Shown piece by piece: positions 56,415 to 64,000 of a stretch of DNA of 64,000 nucleotides. Every line of letters starts with the position of its first letter. Positions within the stretch are counted from its first letter, which is position 1. Under the pieces are notes generated by a model, which was not told the DNA's origin, made no database searches, and saw nothing but the letters and a program-made list of their open reading frames with translations. The position numbers and the translations under genes are program-made. Origin of the DNA: Aphrocallistes beatrix (lineage: Eukaryota > Porifera > Hexactinellida > Sceptrulophora > Aphrocallistidae); NCBI GenBank assembly GCA_963281255.1, contig OY725492.1, forward strand, positions 3,153,104 to 3,217,103, read 5' to 3'.

Positions 56415-56581
56415 CAGTGGCGTAGCTAGGGGGGCGGGGGGGGGGGAGGCGGCGCTTAATATGGGGCGGCACTTGACCTTGTGTTTCATAAATACACTTG
56501 CCAAGTTGAGGTAGAAATATGTGTTGAGGGGCGGCATGAAATACATCCGCCCGGGCGACATAGGTGTAAGCTACGCCTCTG
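56415..56581. mobile_element. hAT MITE at the exon 2 splice donor
   Basis: Ends CAGTGGCGTAGCTAGG and inverted CAGAGGCGTAGCTTAC with an exact 8-bp duplication AACTCACA. The duplication contains the donor GTGAGTT of integrase exon 2 (minus strand), so the donor survived the insertion. A poly-G run sits near the left end. Confidence 0.92.
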
Positions 56582-57035
56582 AACTCACATAATTTTTGAT
56601 ATCTTCTGTCATTCCATTCCAATAATACTTCTCGCGTATCGAGGACATCATTGAATTTTGTCCTTGATGGGCGTGGTAGAGCTCAAGAATTCCAGGAATT
56701 TCTGATTTTAAAGGGTACTCAAAATGTTGAAATTTCCCAGATTTATTTTGTATCACCGCATATTGTGAGTTGCAATATTATATACAAGTTGAATTTGTAG
56801 GGGGAAAGTGAGTGTTCAATGACTTACCTTGAAAAGTGTTTCTCCCTCAAATACACGAAATGATGAGTCTTTTCTTCGATAATTTTCTTTCGCATATCTG
56901 CATGCCTGTACAGGCATCGAGATCTAAAATCTCTTCCGGGTATTGCTCGTACATTAAGTACGTAATCAAATCATGGTGTTCTTTGGAATCCATTTTGTAG
57001 AACAAGAAGCAAGTTAGAAGTTAAATAACGGTTCA

Positions 57036-57181
57036 CTATATCACGGTTACTTATAACATATCTATTATGCGGGTCACTATATCACAGTAAAACATATCTA
57101 TGGTGCGGGTCAGTCTATCACAGTAATAACATATCCATGGTGCGGGTCACTCTATCATGCGGGTCAGTATATCATGAAACA
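57036..57181. repeat. Right TIR of the Ginger-like element
   Basis: Inverse of 49946-50090 at nearly every base, with the same order of repeat variants. Confidence 0.88.
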
Positions 57182-57915
57182 GCTCTATTCTGCATGGTTA
57201 ATGATTTTAGTTAGCTCAGGTGCCTAATTCTTCCGAGACTCATGCATTAGTTCTATTTTTTTTATAGCTAGGAGCAATAAAATTTAATTCAGCTTTGACA
57301 CTTGTTTTGGGAGAAAAACTTCCAACTCTCTTATTCTCCACCCAAAAAGAAATTTTAAATTTAGGCGATGTTGAACTTAACGCCATCTTAAAAATCACAC
57401 GTAGCAACAACTTGCAAATAGTGTTTTGCAATATTTCAACCCCAATCCTTGTCGCATCATTACTCAGCTTTCATGCTATGCTGATTTTCGCGAATTATAA
57501 TATTTTAATGGTGTTTGAACTTTAACCTAAGACTACCGAAATGTACCACAGTGATACAACTTTATGACTTCTTCCCCATTGTAAATGGCTGGAGACATCC
57601 ACGATATCGCCAGTTTTCGATAATCTAGGGTTAAAACACCAATACTCGCAAAAGCGACCTTCTGGCAGCTTAGATGAAAACTGAGGGTTCTTCAGAATAG
57701 CATGGAAGCAGATTTGTTGCCACAAATAATGGGGGTTGAAAATTTGACAAAATATCCATTTGCAAGTTGTTGCTCCATCTGACGATTTTTTAAGTTCGTG
57801 TTAAGTTCACCACCGCCTTTATTTAAAAATTTCCAACTTCTATTCAATCCGATACGATTATAGCCTTCATCCGTACAATTATATATTTATTTTTACCCTT
57901 CTATTCTGGGTATAG
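57182..57915. other. Intron 3 sequence before exon 4
   Basis: No repeat or gene recognised. It ends with the acceptor GGGTATAG of RNF213-like exon 4. Confidence 0.4.
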
Positions 57916-58091
57916 ATATCAATTCAGAGAATCTATGGATAGATTTTGAATCTCATTTTAACCAGACTCCTATTGGAAAATACATCTCACAAATTTTCTT
58001 AATCGAGGAAGATCATGCAAAGTATCTACTCCTTTACCTAAGAGACTTCATTTATATGAACATATATCCTCGAGATGAAAGTGATTACGCA
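57916..58091 (+). CDS. RNF213-like: RNF213-like exon 4
   Basis: Phase 1 in, phase 0 out, strong GTAAGT donor. SHFNQTPIGKYISQIFL and YLLLYLRDFIYMN match the RNF213 block that follows the FSW motif of exon 3, which supports direct splicing over the 17.9 kb intron. Confidence 0.9.
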
Positions 58092-58180
58092 GTAAGTTTT
58101 TAGCCAAACACCTCACCGATCTATAGTTTACTTTCGAAGTAATTTAATATTATATTATACCCACCAATGACACCCTGGGG

Positions 58181-58705
58181 TCCAAGTGGACCCCACAGGC
58201 AATATTGGGGTCCAAAAAGACCCCACTAAGACTAGCACGACATACAATTTTTGGGGTCCATTTGTACCCCACTGCGACTAGGACGTCATATTTACTGGGG
58301 TCCATTTGTACCCCACTGCGACTAGGACGTCATATTCGCTGGGGTCCATTTGTACCCCACTGCGACTAGGACGTCATATTCGCTGGGGTCCATTTGTACC
58401 CCACTCCGACTAGGACGTCATATTTACTGGGGTCCATTTGTCCCCCACTGCGACTAGGACGTCATATTCACTGGGGTCCATTTGTACCCCACTGCGACTA
58501 GGACGTCATATTTACTGGGGTCCATTTGTACCCCACTGCGACTAGGACGTCATATTCACTGGGGTCCATTTGTACCCCACTCCGACTAGGACGTCATATT
58601 CACTGGGGTCCATTTGTACCCCACTGCGACTATGATGTCATTGAAAATCTCTGGGGTCCTTTTTGGACCCCATTTTTGGACCCCACTTGGACTATGACGT
58701 AGGAA
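58181..58705. repeat. 44-bp minisatellite with a palindromic core
   Basis: About nine units spaced 44 bases carry 'GGGGTCCATTTGTACCCC' and 'ACTGCGACTAGGACGTCAT'. Outer units vary (GGGGTCCAAGTGGACCCC at the left, GGGGTCC..GGACCCC at the right) and are better palindromes. It lies in intron 4. Confidence 0.9.
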
Positions 58706-58765
58706 TTTTGATGAGAGATCTTGGCGGGTTAATTAATAAGCTCTGATACAATTTACACCACCCAC

Positions 58766-58911
58766 CAGGGGCGCCGAACTTTTCGAAATCTAAGGACAAT
58801 TTCGGGGTTCGAGGGGGGGCTCAGTCCTAATTTTTGTATTGCATCTATGGGCCATCTTCGAATCCAGGGGGGGCTTGAGCCCCCCCAGCCCCCCCGGGTT
58901 CGGCGCCTATG
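58766..58911. mobile_element. hAT MITE (CAGGGGCGCCGAAC ends), 146 bp
   Basis: Ends CAGGGGCGCCGAAC and inverted CATAGGCGCCGAAC, exact 8-bp duplication CCACCCAC. GC-rich interior. Confidence 0.9.
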
Positions 58912-59275
58912 CCACCCACAATACTTATTTTCAGTTAATTGAGTCAGATTACATTAAGACCAAAGTAGCCCAATCCAGCGGACCTGACTGTATCTATATG
59001 TTTGCGGTTTGGTCTGGTTAAACACCGTGTATATCATCATGTGTCAATCTACCTTTTCTAAAATATTTAAGATCTTAAAAAATTGTCGTTTTAGTATGGG
59101 AGATGAATAGCGGCCATCACGATCGTTTAAAAACTTGCCACTATACTATATTGATATAGTCAGCAAAAGTTTATAATCTTATTACATACCTAGCATTTAA
59201 AATTAAAGCAGTGAGTTCTTCGAAAATAATTATTTGTAGAAAAATATTTCAAAATTTAATCTTAAACAATTATAG

Positions 59276-59694
59276 GTTTTTGAATACGTTATTTTGAAAT
59301 GCATTGAAAATTTTACTCAGACATCGGGAACGAGTGAAAAAGAACATAGACCGACCACCCCTACCATACCGAAAATTCATTGCGCCTATGAAGAGTCTAA
59401 GCAATTGATTGAGTTCTTGCAACAAGCATTCCATTCAGATCAGAGATTGGGTCCAATCCTCTGTAATACTATTCTCAAATTAAGGCAAGATAATGATCAA
59501 CGATTGGACTGTTTGGAACATTTGTTGTTAGAAGAAATAATTGCTTTGTGTTCTCATAAGAGAGAGTTAACAGCTAGTGAAGAGCTAGCTGAGAAGTACA
59601 TTAGCCAGATTAGACAATTCCAAGCAGTGGTTGAGAAGGGTCTAACCTTTAAGCCACGGGATGAGTTTTGTGAACAAAATCAACTGAAGATAAG
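59276..59694 (+). CDS. RNF213-like: RNF213-like exon 5
   Basis: Phase 0 in, phase 2 out, 419 bases. It starts VFEYVILKCIENF and continues through a helical region (DQRLDCLEHLLLEEIIALCS, EKYISQIRQFQAVVEK). The donor GTCAGC is weak but gives the correct phase for exon 6. Confidence 0.85.
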
Positions 59695-59760
59695 GTCAGC
59701 TTTATCGTATTTTCTAATATGTACTATTATAAATCGATTAATGTGTATGTATATTATATA

Positions 59761-59945
59761 CAGTCGGCTCCGCTTAATTGGGTCACTGTTTAATCGGGTA
59801 ACCCGCTTAACCGGGCCACTTTTGGCAGGAACAGAATAGCTCTCACACATAAAAGCTAATACAAAATATTTTCGGTTAATAGGGTTTTCCGCTTAATCGT
59901 GGTCAAATCTCTGAATAATGTGACCATATTAAGCGGAGTCGCCTG
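59761..59945. mobile_element. Pogo-like MITE (ATTAAGCGG family), intact copy
   Basis: CAGTCGGCTCCGCTTAATTG and inverted relative at the right, TA on both sides. Its interior 'AAAAGCTAATACAAAAT' is the uninterrupted form of the site entered by the P element at 20250. Confidence 0.85.
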
Positions 59946-60113
59946 TATATATATAGTATTTTATATTTATATTTGCATACGAATTGATTGAAGAAAATGC
60001 CAGGCACAGAAAGATAATATTTGGTATTTTGGATATGGCTCCACTAAGTTCTGGCCTCAGACTGAAATGTAAAATCATTCTTTTATAATTAGAAATTTCT
60101 GTTTAATTCAGGA

Positions 60114-60560
60114 CAAGCGCGCTGCGCGGCTGGGGGACACAAAGTGTCCGCCTGAGGCGCCCTGCGGGCGCCTGGGGTCACATTGATTAATTATAACGGG
60201 GATAACATCCCTAAATACGTCTGTCATACTGTTATAATTAAGATCGCAAGAAAAATCACCAAATTTATCAATTTTTAAAATTTTGATGAGTAATGATGAC
60301 ATCATAACAAAGTGATGAGTCATCATTTTTTATGATAGTTGCATCATATGTGAGGTATGTTAGTATACACATTTTATTAAAATTTCAGCTATCTATCACC
60401 TAAAATGGCTGAGTTATGGTCGAAAAACTGAAATTTCTAATTATAAAAAAGGTGACAATGACGTCATAATTCAATGATGAGTTGACATTTTCATCTGAAC
60501 TCAGAACTTAGTGGAGCCATAGCCAAAAGACTCCCACATGCCTAAAATCAGCTTTCTCGG
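60114..60560 (+). repeat. Family X copy, cap (shortened) and body
   Basis: Begins CAAGCGCGCTGCGCGGCTGG with part of the cap deleted, then the full body to 'AATCAGCTTTCT'. A reverse fragment lies just upstream at 59980-60060, and reverse fragments flank 60652-60819. Confidence 0.8.
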
Positions 60561-60651
60561 AGGTCAGGATCTCAGAGGGTCTACCATATATTTATATTTT
60601 TCACATATTATACCACTATCATCAAAAAATGAGGATCCATCATTCTGTTTA

Positions 60652-60819
60652 CAGGGCCGGCGGAGCTGGTCCGGCCGGTCCGGCTTTGGCCGGACCAATT
60701 TTATGTCATTATGGCTTATTTTCATATGCAAATTTGCTTTTGGCCGGACCAACTTTCGCTATGGCCGGACCAACTTTCGCAATGGCCGGACCAATAAAAA
60801 GTTGCTTCCGCCGGGCCTG
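60652..60819. mobile_element. hAT MITE rich in GGCCGGACCAA, in a family X fragment
   Basis: Ends CAGGGCCGGCGGA and inverted CAGGCCCGGCGGA. Comparison with intact X copies shows that 'CTGTTATGACG' was split. Three tandem 'ATGGCCGGACCAACTTTCGC' units lie inside. Confidence 0.8.
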
Positions 60820-61329
60820 TGTTATGACGTCATCATTACCCATCAAAAAGTGGATTTTATTTAGTAATATGTAAAATTCCCTACGATAGTTCGATTTAAG
60901 TTTCGAAATATTTTATTATTAATTAACAGGCACGATTCACTTGCGCAGCTAGCGAACACTTCATATCCGCAAAGGCGTTCTATGGGTACTAATATTGATT
61001 ACTTTCAGTAATCCATCAAATATTTTTGAAACTTCATGTAGTATCTCTTGTAGAAATAAAATGTTTATCATACAGCTTCGAAATACGATATTTGGATTCT
61101 ATATCTCTAAAACCCCAGATCAACCGCTGAAGGTTAATATCTAACCTATTTTTAGAATTCGTCAAAAAGCTATGAAAATATGTAGTACATATACAGACAA
61201 AGGGTGAAAATATACGTATTATATTTTTTTATTTCCATGCGCTATTAGAAAATTGGCACTTCCATTTTTTGTTAGTGGTGTAGAGATTTCAAACTTAGAT
61301 ATTAAAACTTAATTATCACCTACCCATTT

Positions 61330-61520
61330 GCAGGGTTGGATCCGGGCCTGGATTTCAGGGGGGAGGTTAAGGGGATCTAAAATATTTTCAGGGGGAGGTG
61401 CTAGCCCCCCCTGATGGGGTGACTACTGCAGGGCTGGATGGAGTCCCGGACTTCAGAGGGACTATGGAGATCTAAAATATTTTCATGGGAAAATTAACCC
61501 CCCTGAGGGTGTGGCTAGAG
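61330..61520. repeat. Two tandem copies of a GGGGG-rich module
   Basis: 'GCAGGG(C/T)TGGAT..' followed by 'ATCTAAAATATTTTCA' and 'CCCCCCTGA' appears twice, about 105 bases apart, in intron 5. Probably a duplicated MITE fragment. Confidence 0.6.
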
Positions 61521-61770
61521 GCAACCTTGTTCATTTGACATCTACACTGCATGCCAATTTAGATTGCTCTACGGCTTGCCAGTTCTTCAATCAATCCAAA
61601 TTAGCAAAAAAAGACTTTACAGCGTTCTAATATATTATGATTTGGCAGGAGCTTTGATAATCATTTCGGAGACGATATCCTCAGGTGTTTGCAATAATTA
61701 TTCCGAGTACCTTGAGATAACAATTTCATCTTCAAAACCAATTTCAAATAATTGCGATTTTATTATCTAG

Positions 61771-61873
61771 GTACAAGTGGGATCGTATATTTGCAGTTCA
61801 ATTGTTTATCTCGCACTGTGCAATTGGAGTTGGTCTGAATGTAACGGAGAGCAGTATAAACAGATTATTCATG
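61771..61873 (+). CDS. RNF213-like: RNF213-like exon 6
   Basis: Phase 2 in, phase 0 out, GTAATT donor. YKWDRIFAVQLFISHCAIGV matches the block some 100 residues before the RING in RNF213. Intron 6 is only 68 bases. Confidence 0.88.
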
Positions 61874-61941
61874 GTAATTAATTTTATTTGCTTGTTTATT
61901 TGATGAAGTTTAGTAGTGACTTATTGGTTTCTTTCATCAAG

Positions 61942-62039
61942 CTGCTCGGAGAGAATCCAGACTTCACCTCGGCAGATACTATCAAACATGTTCTCAGCAT
62001 AATTTCAAATTGTTTGAAGAAAATTAGCAAAGAATCAGA
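61942..62039 (+). CDS. RNF213-like: RNF213-like exon 7, immediately before the expected RING
   Basis: Phase 0 in, phase 2 out. It reads LLGENPDFTSADTIKHVLSI and ends CLKKISKESE. In vertebrate RNF213 the RING finger follows this helical stretch. Here the next exon starts only 101 bases later and carries sequence that normally follows the RING. Confidence 0.82.
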
Positions 62040-62140
62040 GTAATTTATAAATTCTCTCACCTTTTGGATCTAAATAGAACTCCTAATTTAATTTGTATAA
62101 ATATATGGACTATTATTTTTTTTTTACTTTCACCATTTAG

Positions 62141-62398
62141 TCAACTAAAGGAAAAGTTCAAAGAGTATGCGACAAGATTTTTCATTAGCATCTTAACTAA
62201 CCTGACATTCAAGTCCCTTGAAGCCGGAGCACAAAATACCGACCTCGTAACGTTGTTGATGGGATTTGTGACACTGGACGAAGAGGGGATAAGCCAGCTA
62301 CTGACTGATAAGGCTAGCATTAATCTATTCACCAAGGATGGACTCGATCCTTCTCCTGCTTTCAGGACATTCCTGTTGCAGTTATTGATTAAGCATAG
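62141..62398 (+). CDS. RNF213-like: RNF213-like exon 8, immediately after the expected RING
   Basis: Phase 2 in and out. QLKEKFKEYATRFFISILTN, DLVTLLMGFVTLDEEG and SPAFRTFLLQLLIKHR match the helical E3-shell segment that follows the RING in RNF213. No cysteine-rich RING text occurs in the exon or adjoining introns. Confidence 0.88.
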
Positions 62399-62518
62399 GT
62401 AAGCTTAAGAATGGTGGTTTATGGCTGATCTAAAAGTGGTTTAATGAAATATATCGATTCGAGATTTTGAACCGAGATTTATTATGATTTATTATGATAT
62501 CAATATGTGCTCGTCTAG

Positions 62519-62630
62519 GCCTGATGTGTTTAAGCAGCAAATATCAATCTATTTAGAAGGGACAATTTATAAGTGCTGTAATCCTACAACACAAAGAGAT
62601 CTGAATCTACTTATTATCAACTCCATAGAG
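62519..62630 (+). CDS. RNF213-like: RNF213-like exon 9
   Basis: Phase 2 in, phase 0 out, GTATGT donor. PDVFKQQISIYLEGTIYKCC and LNLLIINSIE match the next conserved block of the E3 shell. Confidence 0.88.
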
Positions 62631-62724
62631 GTATGTAAATAATTCGTATTCATGTATGTTGATTTGTTCAAATATAAATTTTAGAAAATGAAAGCTCTTT
62701 TTATGTTAAATAAATTATCTGCCC

Positions 62725-63188
62725 ACGGCTGAGATTGGTTATTCGGTTAACTGATGTTAATATTAATTGGTAGAAATATGGATTTTTGGACTAATATTTG
62801 ACCTGACATTGAAAAATTAATTTTCAGTGGTCTCGAAATATACTATATACAAGTGACTCCGATTAAGCGGAGTTCCCAATTAACAGAAGAAATTTAGTAT
62901 TAGCTTCTATGTATGGGACCATTCCGTTCCTGAAAACCTAACCCGATTAAGCGGTTGTCCCGATTAAGCGGTTGTCCCGATTAAGCGGTATAAGCGTATC
63001 CCGATTAGGCGGAGTTGACTGTAATTAGAAAATAGAAATTATTTTGTATTGTCAAATTTTTAGAAGTAATATTCATGAATCTCAGTCGAAAAACAATGAA
63101 ATTAGTGTAAATATTTAGAGAATAAAGCAGATTGGCACTTGGCTAACCGATCTAAGATTTTCTTAACCGTTAGCTAAACCCATCCTTG
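62725..63188. mobile_element. hAT-like MITE in intron 9, with nested pogo-like MITE
   Basis: Related to 43265-43626. Flanks ATCTGCC / ATCTGTC, ends CACGGCTGAGATTGG and inverted CAAGGATGGGTTTAG. The interior is split at TA by 62850-63021. Confidence 0.7.
62850..63021. mobile_element. Pogo-like MITE (ATTAAGCGG family), intact copy
   Basis: TA|CAAGTGACTCCGATTAAGCG at the left, GGCGGAGTTGACTG|TA at the right. It has three tandem 'CCCGATTAAGCGGTTGT' units. It is in inverse orientation to 20171-22639 and shows that copy's uninterrupted centre. Confidence 0.88.
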
Positions 63189-63619
63189 ATCTGTCTTTTA
63201 CAAAATCAATTTGATTTCTTGTTTTCGAGTTTGACACATCTCAAGATCAACACAACTTATGCAGTATGCATACTTCAGATATTTTCAATCAAAGTACCGT
63301 ATATATTAGATTAGTAGCTGGGCCTCTAATCGTCCCTGCCCTCAAAGAGGGACAGAATTTTGCTACTCTTAATTAATAATACAAGTTAATTAATGTATCT
63401 TTCCGTGTATCAAATTCACTTGAATGCTTATATTTAATTGAATATCTCAATATTTTGCTGCATTAACCATAAGGAGATAGATTATTCTCCTGAAATTAAG
63501 CCTGATTTTGTAAAAACTTTGGTGGGATAACCCTTTCGAACTTTTTCTTTTGCTCTTTATATTTATCGCTTTCAATTTCCTTTGCTATGCAACCCGAATC
63601 TGAAATGTTGATATTCTAG

Positions 63620-63886
63620 GATTCACTTCACCAGCATTACAAGAAACTTGAATCTGTTGATGATCAGTTTGTTTTCTTTCGTACTCAGATGAACAATTTG
63701 CCTAATCAACCTCCTTCCCGCCTGCTTGTCTCTTATGAGATGCTCGAGTGTATAGGAACTCTGAGGTTCCTCAGTGCCTACACATCTCAATGGATTCTCG
63801 AATGCTATGGTCTAGTTGACGCGCAAACAGCCAGAGAACTTCTTGATCCAATCAAGATTGAGAGAAGTGATAAAGTAATTGGATGA
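63620..63886 (+). CDS. RNF213-like: RNF213-like exon 10, end uncertain
   Basis: Acceptor GATATTCTAG, phase 0 in. SRLLVSYEMLECIGTLRFLS corresponds to a conserved helix of the E3 shell. The frame runs to TGA 63884-63886. If that stop is used, the protein has 3,935 residues and no RZ finger or C-terminal domain. A possible GT donor is at AAA|GTAATT near 63875, and an acceptor-like CCGCAG at 63938-63943 could open another exon, but the phases I tried do not fit cleanly. The gene may continue beyond the window. Confidence 0.75.
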   Translation, partial: DSLHQHYKKLESVDDQFVFFRTQMNNLPNQPPSRLLVSYEMLECIGTLRFLSAYTSQWILECYGLVDAQTARELLDPIKIERSDKVIG

Positions 63887-64000
63887 GCTCACATTGAGTT
63901 TTATTATTACTGAATTAATTTTTTTATAACTAACACACCGCAGAATTTATAATAGTGTGGTAATTAATCTAATGATGGACAACTGGAGTTCCAGGCACTG
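63887..64000. other. Window end, possible start of a further exon
   Basis: After CACCGCAG the frame IYNSVVINLMMDNWSSRH is open to the edge of the window. It could be exon 11, unproven. Confidence 0.3.

Larger units (their letters stand above)
54010..56993 (-). pseudogene. Integrase/transposase part of the Ginger-like gene
   Basis: Six exons are inferred: about 56993-56828, 56760-56589, 56246-55940, 54941-54835, 54754-about 54432 and 54220-about 54010. They read MDSKEHHDLITYLMYEQYPE, an H2C2 domain (LELYHAHQGQNS, YYWNGMTEDIKNY, TCHCCQ), the core (EHIGIDLINN, then AIIQHDQGREF, then YYPESNGLVEAHN: D, D, E) and the C-terminal barrel (GDLFLVRNIP, TKYLGPFEANEIL). Intron 3 has a GC donor (AAG|GCAAGT), and using it gives exactly 35 residues between the second Asp and the Glu. 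Lesions are a frameshift in exon 1, a missing AG acceptor for exon 2, a 1-base gain in exon 3 (307 bases, both phases 0) and one frameshift in exon 5 near 54665. It would be the transposase of the element. Confidence 0.82.
49946..57181 (-). mobile_element. Ginger-like DNA transposon encoding integrase and OTU protease, 7.2 kb
   Basis: Terminal inverted repeats of at least 145 bases begin TGTTTCATGATATACTGACC on both sides. Between them the minus strand reads, in order, an H2C2 zinc-binding domain, a DDE integrase core, a small C-terminal barrel and an OTU cysteine-protease domain, split by introns. Ginger elements are cut-and-paste transposons with Gypsy-integrase-like transposases, and some are reported to carry additional domains such as OTU. 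No target duplication was found. At least five later insertions and several small lesions are present. It lies antisense in intron 3 of the RNF213-like gene. Confidence 0.75.

Noticed and set aside
58181..58705. Regular repeats resembling a CRISPR array
   Set aside because: Units are contiguous 44-mers without unique spacers, in an intron of an animal gene, and there are no cas genes.
60538..60874. ORF rich in 'AGPTFAMAGP' / 'FGRTNFR' repeats
   Set aside because: It translates tandem GGCCGGACCAACTTTCGC units of a hAT MITE.

Overview
The window is AT-rich animal nuclear DNA. It has no bacterial-style operons, protein genes are split by GT-AG introns, and most of the sequence is DNA transposons and MITEs. 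The gene content (a giant RNF213/mysterin-type ubiquitin ligase, P elements with THAP-type relatives, hAT, pogo/Tc1, Harbinger-like, Mutator-like and Ginger-like elements, Ty3/gypsy) suits an invertebrate metazoan, possibly an early-branching one such as a sponge or cnidarian. The species cannot be fixed from sequence alone.

Layout. 0-8.8 kb: the 3' terminal exon of an unidentified gene (743-905), a dead mariner element (2606-3881), a small membrane-protein ORF behind a TATA box (6064-6558), and a decayed copy of the first gene's penultimate exon and intron (6806-7475). 8.8-15.5 kb: a minus-strand Ty3/gypsy element with both LTRs, PPT and gag-PR-RT-RH-IN remnants, split by nested repeats. 15.7-20.1 kb: fragments of a second, plus-strand Ty3/gypsy element with a THAP-domain relic inside it. 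20.2-23.4 kb: a P element nested in a pogo-like MITE, then two more MITEs.

23.5-64 kb: one plus-strand gene, RNF213-like. Its first coding exon is 9,750 bp (3,250 codons). Nine further exons (34101-34254, 39536-40006, 57916-58091, 59276-59694, 61771-61873, 61942-62039, 62141-62398, 62519-62630, 63620-63886) keep reading phase at every junction and add 685 codons before a TGA or the window end. The dynein-like AAA core is present, but the canonical RING segment is missing between exons 7 and 8. The RZ-finger region has not been reached by the window end.

The introns hold most of the mobile DNA. The 17.9 kb third intron contains a second P element, a pogo-like MITE holding a Harbinger-like MITE and a hAT transposon, a foldback element, and (antisense) a 7.2 kb Ginger-like transposon that encodes an integrase and an OTU-family cysteine protease and is flanked by long terminal inverted repeats. 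Many TA-target elements sit in the (TA)n tails of one abundant repeat, called family X here. This gives a readable order of nested insertions. Nearly all transposon genes carry stops, frameshifts or insertions, whereas the long RNF213-like exon is fully open, so the frameshifts are more likely real decay than assembly error.
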